From positions 443,092 through 507,091 of the forward strand of contig BROG01000547.1 of NCBI GenBank assembly GCA_030159075.1: DNA of 64,000 nt. Direction: 5' to 3'. Under the pieces are notes generated by a model. It was not told the origin of the DNA, did not search any database, and saw nothing but the letters and a program-made list of their open reading frames with translations. Positions 26,305 through 39,830 of this stretch are shown one piece after another (position 1 is the first letter of the stretch; each line of letters opens with the position of its first letter). The position numbers and the translations under genes are program-made. The DNA comes from Atrina japonica (taxonomy: Eukaryota; Mollusca; Bivalvia; Pterioida; Pinnidae).

Positions 26305-26538
26305 GTAAGGTCACCGCTATCTTGTTTTTCTTCATGTCTTTTTTCTCTAGTTTTTGTGATATTTTAATTTGATGATGTTCCACCCAGCTTCGTTGTTGTA
26401 AAATGTGTAAAGTGTTAGTATCTGTACTACACAAGTAGCAATGGATTTACATACAAATATCACAACATTCTTGTTGTTTTTTTCTATGAGAAAAAACAAA
26501 AAGATATTTATTCTTATAAGTTTGCATGTACACTCTTG

Positions 26539-26540
26539 TA

Positions 26541-26602
<62 letters not shown>
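26539..26602. repeat. (TG)n(TA)n microsatellite
   Basis: TG run passing into TA, ending at the left target TA of the adjacent MITE. Confidence 0.95.
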
Positions 26603-26605
<3 letters not shown>

Positions 26606-27057
26606 TGGAATCTTGCTAAATCAAAATTGGATGTATCCATGTTCCAGTTTATTCATACTACTTTTATTCCGGATTTCTCAAAGTTTTTATCTCAAAATTT
26701 TGCTTATCTGGAAGTATTTTTCTGGTCCAAAGTATTGAAATATTATAGATTGTCACTTGTTATCTCAAAATTACCTTTTACAATTGAAGGTTAAATTTTG
26801 TGCGCAAAAATCACTACATGAAATTACTTGTTTACCTGCAAAACATGAGACAATCAACTCCCATTAACTAACCAAGGTAAAAGTGTAATTAACAATTGCT
26901 TAAAACCATTTGAATTAAGCACTGCCCTGTGAAGGTTTATTTGTTGTCCAATAAGAATGGAAAATAAGTAAATGAAATTTTTGTTATTTCGAATTCTGGA
27001 TATCTCGAAGTAAACGGGGCGGTCCCATGAATTTCAGGATAAAGATATTCCACTGTA
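26601..27057. mobile_element. Tc1/mariner-superfamily MITE (pogo-like ends)
   Basis: TA|CAGTGGAATCTT...AAGATATTCCACTG|TA: inverted ends and a TA duplication at both sides, 453-bp core. The interior repeats short phrases (ttatctcaaaat, atctcgaagtaaacgg) as in pogo/Tigger-derived MITEs. No transposase is present. Confidence 0.8.
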
Positions 27058-27074
27058 TATGTAATCACATGAAG

Positions 27075-27275
27075 TCAAACACACACACACCTACACACAC
27101 ACACACACACCTGCAGCCACACTGAAACACCCACACCTACAGCCACACATCCACAACCACACCCACATACCTAGTCACACTGACACACCACAACCAAACA
27201 CCTACATACACATACATACAAACACTCACACATACACCCATACACACAACATATGCATAAACAAATACACCCACA
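27075..27275. repeat. CA-rich low-complexity tract
   Basis: Interrupted (CA)n with ACACC/ACAGCC variants. Confidence 0.9.
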
Positions 27276-28004
27276 CAATTGAATACTGTTGAAAGTATTC
27301 TGTTTTATTAGAAAATTATGATAAATGATGGTGACAGGTCATGACACGAAACATTGCAAAAGTAAGTAGATTTGAAAAAAAGTGAAAGAGACATGTATGT
27401 AAATAAATGTAATAAGTTTGATAATTACTTTTACTACATAAATGTCTGTTTCTTCTGCTGAAATACACTGGGTGGCAACATTATGATTTTGTTTGTAAGA
27501 CAAATACAATTAATACCTGTCTGTTACTACAGCAAACAAGGAAAATGTCACCATTTAATATGTCATAGATTCATTATCTTATTTACTGACTAACACATAA
27601 CACGTTTGCTTTGAATGCAATGGAAAAAAGTAAAATAAGCATTCTTTTGAAGAGCTGGAGATAGCTGTTTTATCATGAAAAGGTAAATCAGGAATTGTCC
27701 AATATTGTTGTAATGTGTATGTTACCATGTTACTATAAGTGACCATATAAATATAATTGTTTATTATAATCTAGGAAATGATAATTAATGTGATATACAT
27801 GTATTTGATGTTTCAGCATGTTTCTTGTTATTTTGTACATATCTTGTGCCATGCTTAACAGCAAATGTCTACATTTTTACATATTTTTCAAATATCATTA
27901 CACACAAGCATTATGTTTATCATTTTGTTGCGTTATTTCAGTTTTTAGACTTTTTTTTACTCCAGATCTTTATTATGGTATTTTATGTTTAGCATGACAA
28001 GTTA

Positions 28005-28900
28005 TCAGTATTTTGTTGACATTGTCATCTGACTTACTTTGTAATTCAATACAGGAATTCTAGTTGAACACACTCAGTATTTTGTTGACATTGTCATCTG
28101 ACTTACTTTGTAATTCAACACAGGAATTCCAGTTAAACACTCTCAGTATTTTGTTGCTTTTGTCATCTGACTTACTTTGTAATTCAACACAGGAATTCCA
28201 GTTGAACACACTCAGTATTTTGTTGACATTGTCATCTGACTTACTTTGTAATTCAACACAGGAATTCCAGTTGAACACACTCAGTATTTTGTTGACATTG
28301 TCATCTGACTTACTTTGTAATTCAATACTGGAATTCCAGTTGAACACACTCAGTATTTTGTTGACATTGTCATCTGACTTACTTTGTAATTAAATACAGG
28401 AATTCCAGTTGAACACACTCAGTATTTTGTTGACATTGTCATCTGACTTACTTTGTTATTCAATACAGGAATTCCAGTTGAACACTCAGTATTTTGTTGA
28501 CATTGTCATCTGACTTACTTTGTTATTCAATACAGGAATTCCAGTTGAACACTCAGTATTTTGTTGACATTGTCATCTGACTTACTTTGTTATTCAATAC
28601 AGGAATTCCAGTTGAACACACTTAGTATTTTGTTGACATTGTCATCTGACTTACTTTGTTATTCAATACAGGAATTCCAGTTAAACACTCTCAGTATTTT
28701 GTTGCTGTTGTCATCTGACTTACTTTGTAATTCAATACAGGAATTCCAGTTGAACACACTTAGTATTTTGTTGACATTGTTATCTGACTTACTTTGTTAT
28801 TCACTACAGGAATTCCAGTCAACACATTATAAATATTGCGTAGATGTCATTTGACTTCTGTTCTAATTCAGTACAGGAATTCCAACTGAACACACTCGGG
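28005..28900. repeat. minisatellite, 69-bp unit, ~13 copies
   Basis: Unit contains caacacaggaattccagttg, aacacactcagtattttgtt and gacattgtcatctgactta. The 69-bp period (23 codons) keeps both strands open locally. Confidence 0.95.
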
Positions 28901-29415
28901 ATTTGAACTGAAAATCCATATAAACAAGAGTAATTGATTTTCATAAAATATAATGAAAAAAATCTTCTTAGGAATATGTGACATTTCAATTTAAAATTAA
29001 TATTTTTAATGTAACATATAATTACAATTTTTTGATGGGTTGATGTAAGAATTTTAGACCCATACTCCCAATAATTATCTTTTATGCAGATCAGTTTCTG
29101 CTCATAAAACTTACAATAAACAGGAAAATTTCATTTTGAAGAATATCAGTTTTTTAGATAAGTAGAGAGAGAAGTATATACAACACTAGATCAAAGTAAA
29201 CAAGAAGGTATACACAACACTTGATCAAGGTAGACCAGGAAGTATACATAACACTTAATCAAGGTTAACAAGGAAATCTACACAAGACTTGATCAAGAGC
29301 AATTCATTTTGAAAAATCCATATTTAAGATTGGTAAACAAGGAAGTTTACATAACACTTGATCAAGAACAATTAATTTTGATCAATCAGGACATGTAGTC
29401 ACCAAATTCATCAAA

Positions 29416-30076
29416 TACAGCTTACACCCGTTATAACCCATTAGAACGCCCTCCATTATAATGCCAAACCGGCATAAAGACCAGGTAGCTTGTTTACTTC
29501 ATAATTCGACTGGAAAGGGAGATAACTCGAATATCGAATGTCATAAACTGGTATTCAGTTGTACAATGTATGAACAAAGTGTAGAAGTCAGACGGGGACC
29601 GTCTTACGAGTGTCACACTTCCGTGACAGTTGGAAAAAATAAAAATGTTGTGTGTTTACACAGCAATTATCACACGTCAGGATATAATTATGAGTAGATG
29701 AGATATATAAACTTAAAGTCTTTGTAATATCGGCCTGTCAAAGAGTTATTCTAAACAAAAACGATGAAAGTTAACATTTTAAATGTTTCCGGATTAATGT
29801 TAGAAACAGATCTAGATTTTCCACTCGTCAAACATGTACTGCTACATATCTTGATTTTGCCCATTTTAATATGGTGGCCAAATTGTCCAGACTTAATAAA
29901 TAGACTGAATTTACGATAGTGAGTTTATACAGGATAGATATACAAAAGGGATTAAAGACAGGTCAAAATGAAAATGACCATACCTCATAAATAGTAAACC
30001 TCAATACATTACCAAACCTGTTATACTGCCAAAGTTCAGGAAAACATAAGGTAGTGGTATATCGGGGTGAACTGTA
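29416..30076. mobile_element. DNA-transposon-derived repeat (family D)
   Basis: Begins TACAGCTTACACCCGTTATA and ends ATATCGGGGTGAACTGTA, imperfect inverted ends. Shares order and content with the copy at 32,475. No transposase. Confidence 0.6.
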
Positions 30077-30589
30077 CATGGATACTGCAATTGGACATTT
30101 TTGTATAATTATGATATACAATTGTAAATGATGATGGAAATTATTGCTAATGTGAAGAAAACATCAGAAATGTCAAATATGTTTAAACACAATTATGTGG
30201 TTGAAATTATCACTATAAATTAGTATTATAAGTACCAGAAGGACAAAATTGAGATATACATAAAACAAACTTGAACTTTTCATTTTGACATAAGCAATTA
30301 GTTTTCAGTATTTTAAGTTAGTTTAGATGGATATAATTATAACACTTCTGTAGGAACTTTCAGTTTTAATTAACCAGTCTTTTTAAGGATGTAAACATGA
30401 AGCTAACAGGAAGTACTTTCATAAAGTACACTATGCATGCATATAATTTGTAACATGATTTTATTATTTTGTTGAATCAATAATTAAGGCAACTAAACAA
30501 AAATATATTTCCAACTGTTAAATCTTTCAGTTTTTATAACTTGGTATTTAAGTAAGTCAATAGGTATTCTGGTTATTTTAACATTGCTA

Positions 30590-31365
30590 CCTAATTCAGT
30601 ATCCACAAATCTGAATCAATACTGTAACAGGGAAGTACATGAAGTATCCATAAATCTAAATCAGTGCTTAATTAAGAATATATCCACAAAACTAAATCAA
30701 TACTGTAACAAGGAAGTACATGAAGTATCCATAAATCTAAATCAGTGCTTAAACAAGAATATATCCACAAATCTGAATCAATACTGTAACAAGGAAGTAC
30801 ATGAAGTATCCATAAATCTAAATCAGTGCTTAAACAAGAATATATCTACCAAAACTGAATCAATACTGTAACAAGGAAGTACATGAAGTATCCATAAATC
30901 TAAATCAGTGCTTAAACAAGAATATATCCACAAATCTGAATCAATACTGTAACAAGGAATTACATGAAGTATCCATAAATTTAAATCAGTGCTTAATCAA
31001 GAATATATCTATAAAACTGAATCAATACTGTAACAAGGAAGTACATGAAGTATCCATAAATCTAAATCAGTGCTTAATCAAGGATATATCTACAAAATTG
31101 AATCAATACTGTAACAAGGAAGTACATAAAGTATCCATAAATCTAAATCAGTGCTTAATCAAGAATATATCTACAAAACTGAATCAATACTGTAACAAGG
31201 AAGTACATGAAGTATCCATAAATCTAAATCAGTGCTTAAACAAGAATATATCCACAAAACTGAATCAATACTGTAACAAGGAAGTACATGAAGTATCCAT
31301 AAATCTAAATCAGTGCTTAATCAAGAGTATATCCACAAAACTGAATCCATACTGAAACACAGAAG
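30590..31365. repeat. minisatellite, 81-bp unit, ~9 copies
   Basis: Unit runs ctgaatcaatactgtaacaa, ggaagtacatgaagtatcca, taaatctaaatcagtgctta. It passes at 31,365-31,690 into a degenerate ~36-bp repeat of related sequence. Confidence 0.95.
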
Positions 31366-32004
31366 TATCCATAAAACTAAATCAGTTCATAAGCACGGAC
31401 GTATCCACAATACTAAATAATAATTAAACAAGTCTCAGTATAGACTAAATCAGTGATCAATCAAGGAAGTATCCATAAAACTAAATCAGTGATTCATCAA
31501 TGACATATCCATAATACTAAATTAGTAATTAAACAAGGAAGTATCAATAGTACTAAATCAGTAATTAAACAAGGAAATATCCATAATAATGAATCAGTAA
31601 TTAATCAAGAAAGTATCCATAAAATTAAATCAGTATTTAATCAAGGAAGTATCTATAATACTAAATCAGTAATTAAATAAGAAAATTCCATAAAACTAAC
31701 ATGAACATTTCACTTCATTAGTATATTAAGCATAGACAAAGAAGTATAATTGACAGAACTTTTCATTTTTTGAATCTGTATCATAAGCAAGTAAACTAGG
31801 ATAAATCAGTTACCAAAAAGAAAAACCATTTCATTTTGATTAATCTGTATTTGAAATAGATGGATAGGGAAGTACAAATAACTTTATAGCAAAATTTATT
31901 ATCACAATTTTAAGTACTTAAACAGAAGTATCCATAACAATATAGCAGAAACATTTCTCTTTAAATAGGTGAATAAAGGTAAATATATAACTTTCAAGTA
32001 AGTT

Positions 32005-32283
32005 GTTGGTTGGTTGTTTTGTTGTTTAATGTCACACTCAAGAATCTTTCACTCAAATGGAGATGTCGCCAATGAAGGGCTTCAAAGTTTGGTCTGTGCT
32101 TGGCACTTATGGCCATTGAGCAGTGAGGGTTCTTTAACGTGCCAACACCTATTGTGACAAACGACCTCGGTTTTTACTGTCTCATCCCAAGGACAGGAAA
32201 CCAACCTGCCGCCGGCTGGACTCGAACTCACGATCTTACAATCAAGAGTCGACCGCGCTACTGATTGAGCCAGGCCGGCGCTG
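32005..32283 (-). mobile_element. tRNA-derived SINE family B copy
   Basis: Read on the minus strand: a tRNA-like head (gcctggctcaatcagtagcg ... gttcgagtcc B box), a body (cctgtccttgggatgagaca; ccctcactgctcaatggcca) and tail cattaaacaaca. A second copy is at 47,310. Confidence 0.8.
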
Positions 32284-32474
32284 TAAGTAAGTAAACAGGG
32301 ACATTTACATAACAATTTAGCAGAAACATTTCACTTTGAAGAATCAGAATTTTAAACGGGAAAATAAAGACTTTAACTTCATATACAGATCACTTGACAG
32401 ATCAGTTTTATGTAGGCAATTGTTTACACTTTAACCTGTCACAGACTTCAAATCAAATTAAATTTTAAAAAATA

Positions 32475-33057
32475 TACAGTTCTCTTCTGATATATGGCAC
32501 CCCATTATAAGGCTAAACGACATAACACCACTATTTCTTGAAGTGCAAATTTCCTTCCATATAATTCCTCCATTGTAATCCCAAAACCCGAATACTGCCA
32601 TCCACCACTAATTCTCCAGTACAAATTGTCATTTATGCATGCTAAATCCCTTGACCATTTTGTCAGACCAGGTGAATTAACAGGTGTGAGAAAAACTGAC
32701 GATTGCTTGTTTACTTCATTACGCAAAGTGAACATCGAGTGCCGCTATATATAAATCTCCATACCTGCCAACTATTCCGATTTGAGCGGAACAATCCCAA
32801 TTTTCATATATAAATTCCCTGTTCCAAATTTGCACTGTCCAGTTCCAATTCCCATTTTCTCGTTTAGACACAGAATCTTATAAACCTTTGAACTCATATT
32901 TGATATTCAAGCTTAGCCATGAAAGTATATGATTACACAGCAATTCACATACCAAGAAATAATGACGAGTAGATGGGGGATATAAATCTAAAACCTTTGT
33001 ATTTCCAGTCTAAATCAAGGAAAACAAAAGGTGGTGAAACATCGGGGGAGAACTGTA
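32475..33057. mobile_element. DNA-transposon-derived repeat (family D)
   Basis: TACAGTTCTCttctgatatatgg at the left and gggGAGAACTGTA at the right form inverted ends. Related to 29,416-30,076. Open frames in it are not conserved between copies. Confidence 0.65.
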
Positions 33058-33408
33058 TTTCTTTCAGATATAAGTGTGACAAAGTGTTTTTGCATAGTAA
33101 TCTTAAACTTGTATCAACTGGTGTGGGTGAAAGAAATACCCGGCTTGATTCAGTAAATGCTGATAAAAGTGTGGAACATAAAACTGAAATAAGTTTAAGA
33201 GTCTGTTGAAATCTGTTAAGGTAAGTCAAGTCATTCTAGTAAAATATTTGGGAATATACAATTTTACTGAGGTATAGAAAGTTTGATAATCAACACATAC
33301 AAGGTACCTGAAATATTCAGGATAATTATTTGAATACTACACTATATGATATTTGTACTGAAGCATTTCTTTACATCAATCAGTTATTGTATTATTTCTG
33401 TTATTTAG

Positions 33409-33455
33409 ATTCCAAAAATAGGCAAGTAACACAGCACAAGTTCAAATCAAGAATG
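33409..33455 (+). CDS. MADD: MADD exon i
   Basis: Acceptor ctgttatttag, donor GTAAGT. The 47-nt exon supplies SKNRQVTQHKFKSRM, matching the basic H-K-Y/F-K-x-x-M stretch that precedes the final block. The split codon with exon h reads Asp, and the exon ends in phase 0 directly before the last exon. Confidence 0.92.
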
Positions 33456-33609
33456 GTAAGTGGTTTTTGACACAAAAGGTACATGTGAGAGTTGTTGTGC
33501 AATCTTTATATTATTTCCCGTGTATTGTGCTTCTGTAATTTTATATTTATATATACTATATTTCCTTATTGTATTATTGCTAGCTGTATAATATGCTTTT
33601 ATCCAGATT

Positions 33610-34290
33610 CTTTTTCAGGTTACCTGAGTCACTTAGGTGACCTATTTACCTGAGTCACTCAGCTGATCTGTCTACCTGAGTTATTAAGCTGATCTGTTTA
33701 CCTGAGTAATTCTCAGGCCTGTTTACCAGAGTCACTTTGCTGACCTGTTTCTCAGAATCACTCAGCTGAACTGTTTACCTGAGTCACTCACCTGACCTGT
33801 TAACTTGAGTCACTCAGCTGACCTGTTTCTTGAGTTACTCAGCTGACCTATTTACCTGAGTCATTCAGCTGACCTGTTTATGAGTCATTCCGCTGGCCTG
33901 TTTATCCGAGTCACTCAGCCGACCTGTTTACCAGAGTCACTCATCTGACCTGTAAACCCGAGTCTTCCAACTGACCTATTTATCTTAGTCACACACCTGA
34001 CCTATTTACCTGTCACTCAGCTGGCCTGTTTACCTGAGTCACTCTGCTGACCTGTTTACCAGAGTCACTCAGCTGACCTGTTTATCTAAATCATACACCT
34101 GACTTATTTACCTGAGTAACTCTACTGACCTGTTAATATGAGTCACTCAGCTGTCCTGTATATCTGAGTTACTTTTCTGCTTTGTTTACCTGAGTCACTC
34201 AGCTAACCTGTTTACCTCCTGAGTCACTCAAATGACTTGTTTACCAGAATCACTCAACTGAGTTGTTGAGACCAAAATCACTTAACAGAC
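33610..34290. repeat. minisatellite, 26-bp unit
   Basis: Imperfect copies of ctgagtcactcagctgacct+gtttac, ~25 copies, 150 bp after exon i. Confidence 0.95.
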
Positions 34291-35669
34291 CTGTATTACT
34301 GACTTTTGTGGTAACTTTTGATCATTTTCGTCATCTTGAAATTGTGGAGCAATTTCTTTTTAATATTGGTATGATCCCTGGAGGCTTTATGGTACACTCA
34401 GGTATCCAGGAAATCCCATGAGACCTCTTTTTATTCATTATCGCTGCCAACACTTCATCATTTTAAGTGCTTTAGATATAAAGGTGATTTTTGTATTATA
34501 TTTTTTTATTTCAATCTTAAGTTTTTTGTAGTATGAACAAAATTGCACAGAAATAAAGGCTTTAATGATGGAATATATATAAACAAGTATTGGAATGGCA
34601 GAACCCCGAAAAAATGAACTTTTTATCTGTTGTAATTATAGTGATGTAGAACTTCTTATCTGTTGTTATAATTATAGTAATGTAGAACTTTGTATCTGTT
34701 GTTGTAATTATAGTAATGTAGGTAATATTGGATACATGTATTTGTACATGTACTCAGCTAGAATTTGTGCCTCACAGGTGAACGATAGGGACAAAGGGGG
34801 TACCACTAGTATCATGTCATTACATTTCTCTTCTCATAGCAAATTTAGTTATGAATAAATTATTTTAGTGCAATATTTTGGCTTTTAAGAGCAATGTCCA
34901 TAATTCCTCCAAGAACTACACTGTAGCACTGGTCACAGGCTGATAGATAAATGTGTTCGTATTAAAAGTGATGGGTCAAGAGGCCACAGAATTGCAGATG
35001 TACTCCTTACAAACTAAAAAATTAGTCCATTTAAATTAGTTTTGAAATGTGATTGATTATAATCATAATGTATAATACAGTTAGTTAAATTTATTTAACA
35101 TATATATTGTTAATAAAAGTTAACCTTTCTAAATATTAGTATGTGATAATACCAAAATAATATGTATAACTTAAACGTTATTTTGGCGAATAAAAGAAAG
35201 AAACAGTTATGTATTATTGCAACTGATGTAATTGTACCTGGGGTATTGTAGCTTCATAAGTAAGTAATTTTCCCTATTTATAATCTTTAAAGATAAATTT
35301 TTGATCTAGAAAAATTTCAAAATCCATCTATTTTTACATTTTAGATGAAAGATGTTCATGATATTTTATAAGAATATTGATCATACTAATTCTGTCATGG
35401 ATACCTTATCTGCGCCAGACATACATCTCACAATTTATCATGGTCTTTTACTGATAATGCAGTATGTACATCCATTCCAAAGCTTGTCACAATATTTCAT
35501 CTGAAGATTTCATTTCTCTGTAATTCTGTTTGAGCTTAGATAGAGATAGTTCTTGAACACTATTTAAATGCCTTTTTGTTTCTGCATTATCTCCCTTGAT
35601 CAAGTATTTTAGTAATTTCCTGCATGGTTAGCAATTTTTTTGCATAATTTGTTCTGTTTTTGCCAATAG
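34291..35669. other. MADD intron, no further feature
   Basis: AT-rich intron. A short three-copy repeat (ttatctgttgtaattatagt) is at 34,620-34,720; nothing else was recognised. Confidence 0.6.
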
Positions 35670-35963
35670 GCCAATCAGATAGCACTGATGATGCATCGTG
35701 TGTTTACTGTCCAGCATGCCAGAAGACGGTCAGTCACTGACCAAGAGTATTCACCCAGTATGATTTCTATTTTATTATTTGAAAATCAGTTTCTTCACAG
35801 TGCTGTAGTGCTTGTAGTTTATCCATCAGAACACCAGCAGTCTGTACAACATATTTATAATAAGATCCTTTGGTGCACATGCTTGCTAGAGAGATTAGAG
35901 CCAAACGCTGTCAAACTTTTTAATGTACATTTTCATAGACTCGTGTGCAGGGTCAAAATTTGA
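35670..35963 (+). CDS. MADD: candidate alternative last exon of MADD
   Basis: Acceptor gttctgtttttgccaatag is followed by an open frame of 97 codons to TGA at 35,961. It is read in phase 0 from exon i, and its first residues ANQIALM parallel ADQICYA of the normal last exon at 42,481. This would give a C-terminus that is basic (QHARRR) and then hydrophobic. AATAAA lies at 36,286. Read in phase from exon h instead (skipping exon i) it would stop after about 23 codons. I cannot tell whether it is used. Confidence 0.5.
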   Translation, partial: ANQIALMMHRVFTVQHARRRSVTDQEYSPSMISILLFENQFLHSAVVLVVYPSEHQQSVQHIYNKILWCTCLLERLEPNAVKLFNVHFHRLVCRVKI

Positions 35964-35999
35964 AAAAGCTCATTTCTGTCTTTGAAAGTACAAAATTGT

Positions 36000-38040
36000 T
36001 CCTTTTTCTTCACTATGAACCTTCAACACATTGATTTATAATGTGAACAAGGTATTAAACAGGCATGCATCTAATAAATAAATCAAGACTGAATTAAAAC
36101 TTTCATCTCTAATAGCTTCTTTAGAAATTTCAATTATTTTTCTGTACAAAATGCAATTCTAATTTTTTGAAAAATTTTGTTTTCATCTCATTTTTCATCA
36201 GCGTGTTTTTTGTTTTGTTTTTTCTTGGACACCTGAAATTGTCTTCCCCATGTCTCACATGCATTTTATGCCTACAACAGTATTGAATAAAGACCAAGAC
36301 AGTAATTTAAGAATATAAAATGACAACAAAAATGAAAAATATATATATGAAATTAGACTTATGTTCTATGTACAGTGTGGTAAAATCCATATAACTTGGC
36401 GAGGCAGAGTCTTGTGAACCCCTTTTTGATGTGGACATATTTAAATTTTAGGTAATGCTTTAAAATGACACTGGCAAGAGTAATCATTCTTACTTGTTGT
36501 CATACCTTGGTTATACAGTTGGTGAAAAAAATATGCTTTTCATTTGAAGCTTGTCTCAGCTGAAAAGTGAGTAAAATTGACTGTATTATAATCAAAAGTT
36601 TACTCCACATAGTTATCTGAATCAGAAAATAGAAATGATCTTCAAACCTTATTTTGTTTGACTGCTGGTGAATCTGTACGACACTGTTTTGTAGTCACTT
36701 TGCCGTTATCACATTTAAATCTTCTTGCAAGTGCACAAAGATGTATATACATGATCGCATTAATTCACCAACTCCCTAAAACAATGGACTCTACTGCATT
36801 TCAATGGCACAGCCATTTGTCTTAATGGGAAGAGTTGTTAAATATAATATTATTTTGCTGCACAATAAAGTCAGCTCTCTTTGTTTTGTGGGCTGTATTA
36901 TATATCATATGTACAGTGATTAATTAAATATATGAGTAAATCTTTTCTTACATGTAATGGTTCTGTTTTGTAAATCATGCAGGATAATTTCTAAAAAGAA
37001 ATCAAGCAAAAGAGAGAGAAGGAGAGAGAGAGAGAGAGAGAGAGAATAATTCATAAATTTGATATGAAAAATTTCAACAGCATTAAAAACAGTGTTGAAA
37101 TGTTAATGCACCCACAAAACAATGCTTAAAGTTGATTTACATATTTAACATGCAAAAACATAAGTATTTGCTATCAGTAATGCATTTTCATTAATTCTGG
37201 ACAAACTTTTATACTTATTGCAGCTACACCCACTTTGCTTTGCTCAGCAAATATTATATACTAATTGGTTTGCATTCACTAATGATAATTAATTCTTGTT
37301 TCTCATCTTTTTACAATCAAATTTTCAAGTATATAATGTGATAAAATTGCTTTTGGAAAATATACCTGTTACTGTGTTTATTGTTTGCTAACTTATCAAC
37401 CCCTGAAAAACAATGGACTCTTTTGTAAATCAGTGATTTAGGCAAGGCCAAATGTGGCTTTAGGGGTCATTAAATTCATATTTGGATTTGAGTGTTTATA
37501 TTTAGTTTGATTGATTATACATTTCATTTGTCATTTAGGTGATTTCTTTGGATTCTGTACTCTGAACTTAGGCCTACACATATATAGTAATTATTCACAT
37601 GTAGATATTTACATATTTCATGGTAAAAATTCAGTTATGAAGCTCAGTGGCAGAAATCACTAAATTTACTCAGTTACTCAAGCTTATCTTTTATTTCATT
37701 ATTTTGACTATATAATCATTTGTAAAACATATGGGTTTGAGCGATTAGGAAACATATTATTATTCATCATTCACATATTAAGTTTTAAGTCACACCTTTG
37801 ATTTTTCTGTAAAAATGAATAAATAGGTTGAGTACAGTACTCAATATTTGAGTACGTACTAAAACATTTTTTTAAAAATATTTTTGATATTTTCTTCAAA
37901 TGAGCAATAATTTAAACCATTATTTACAATTCTATGCCATCAATATACAGGCATGTCCAATTACAAAATAAATTTTGTGTGTTTTTACCTTAAAATCATG
38001 AAAAGTTAGTTGAGCTTGAGTACAGAATACATTGGGTGAC
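36000..38040. other. MADD intron, no further feature
   Basis: AT-rich sequence with a (GA)n tract at 37,018-37,046 and an AATAAA at 36,286 that could end the alternative transcript. No gene seen. Confidence 0.6.
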
Positions 38041-38059
38041 TTCGGACCCAGATTTCCAG

Positions 38060-38175
38060 ATTTAGGTACTTCCGGCAGGCTAATGGTTTCTTCCTGGGTA
38101 CATTATAACCAGGTTCTCTCCCCACCAGTAAAAACCAGAAAAATTGTTGAGTGCGGTATTAAACACTATACAAAG
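38060..38175 (+). repeat. SINE family A fragment (3' part)
   Basis: Matches the 3' half of the 40,728 copy: tttcttcctgggtacattat, aaccaggttctctccccacc, then ttaaacactata. Confidence 0.65.
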
Positions 38176-38479
38176 TTAATTTTGATAAAATATCAGAAAT
38201 GAACTACAATTTAATGATTCCCCAACTTTATGAGTTATATTTCCAAAAGTATATTATTTGATTTTAGAGAATTCTGAACTCTGAAACTGCAGTCACTGTT
38301 TTACAGTTCAAGGATTTAGTTTGATCTAACATTTCTTGTTGTTTGTTTGTTTATTCTGAATTTAACATGTTATGCAGGAATTGAGCTATTTTATGTAATT
38401 CAGAATTTAGAGGTGTATTAGGGCATTGTCTTCATTTTTTGGAACTGTATTCATAGGAATCTAGGTTTTATATACATAC

Positions 38480-39235
38480 AGTGGAACCTCTCCTAAACAC
38501 CACCTCATTTTCAGGCCACAAATTTGGCCTTTTGATAAAGATTTTATGAGTACAAAACCTCTCTTATGAGACCACCTCACTAATCAGACCACTTTGAGTC
38601 AGTCTGTTAGGTGGTTTTAATAGTGAGGTTCCACTGTAACACCTCACTAATCAGACCACTTTGAGTCAGTCTGTTAGGTGGTTTTAATAGTGAGGTTCCA
38701 CTGTAACACCACTAATCAGGCCACTTTGAGTCAGTCTGTTAGGTGGTTTTAATAGGGTTCCACTGTAACACCACTAATCAGGCCACTTTGAGTCAGTCTG
38801 TTAGGTGGTTTTAATAGTGAGGTTCCACTGTAACACCTCACTAATCAGGCCACTTTGAGTCAGTCTGTTAGGTGGTTTTAATAGTGAGGTTCCACTGTAA
38901 CACCTCACTAATCAGGCCACTTTGAGTCAGTCTGTTAGGTGGTTTTAATAGTGAGGTTCCACTGTAACACCTCACTAATCAGGCCACTTTGAGTCCATCT
39001 GTTAGGTGGTTTTAATAGTGAGGTTCCACTGTAACACCTCACTAATCAGATCACTTTGAGTCTGCCAGTTAGGTGGTCTTGATAGCAAGGTTCCACTGCA
39101 ACACCTCACTAATCAGGCCACTTTGAGTCCGCCAGTTAGGTGGTCTTGAATGAAGGTTCGACTGTAACACCTCACTTATCAGACCACTTCGAGTCAGTTG
39201 GTTAGATCGTCTTGATAGCAAGGTTCCACTATACA
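38480..39235. repeat. tandem array of a MITE end, ~63-67-bp unit
   Basis: Begins as a single CAGTGGAACCTCTCCTAAA-type MITE end, then ~11 copies of gaggttccactgtaacacct + cactaatcaggccactttga + gtcagtctgttaggtggttt. Each unit carries the transposon terminus TTCCACTGTA. Confidence 0.9.
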
Positions 39236-39746
39236 TATATATTTCAAGTTCTCTTTACACGAATATTTTAGGTTGCTTATTAAGAGTTAAAGCCCAATAC
39301 CGATTTTAATTCATTATTTAGATAATGTACAAAAGTGAAGCTATACAAATATCCATAAAATCTAGACTTATTCAGTGGATGTGTCTGAATGCAGTGTGAA
39401 TTGAGCTTACATGCAGTTACATATCATAACATTGTATCAATTTAAAAGGTCTTTGATATGTCTGAATGTAGTGTGAAGCTATTTAAAATACAATTTGCTA
39501 TTTTTTACATTGTATCTTAATTTGAAGTAATGTTAAGAATCTTCAATGTGTCTGGATGCAGTTTGAATCAATGTAAAATGCAATTTGCAAGTGATGACAA
39601 TTCATCTGAATTTGAAGCCATGTTAAAGTCCTTGAATTTCTTTTTTACATCAATTCCTTGGTAAAAGAATCATATCTGCATTTGTTAAATATCTTAGAAT
39701 TTTATATACTCAGTAATTGTTTCACAAAATCAGCTTAGGATACAGT

Positions 39747-39830
39747 GAGGCCTCAAACCAGCGCTGACTAGAGTTGAGAGACGTTTAAACGTGATACTCT
39801 AACCATTTGGACAGGGAGGCCCCAAATTTC
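39747..39830 (-). repeat. SINE family A head fragment
   Basis: On the minus strand a tRNA-like head (gtccaaatggttagagtatc) followed by tcagcgctggtttgaggc. Confidence 0.6.

Noticed and set aside
28040..28810. acag|GAATTCCAG in the 69-bp minisatellite as copies of the 24,768 microexon
   Set aside because: Only about nine bases are alike and the flanks differ; too short to separate from chance.
32945..33229. Open frames at 32.95-33.23 kb as exons
   Set aside because: They overlap the end of the family D transposon repeat, and the frame is not kept in the copy at 29.4 kb.
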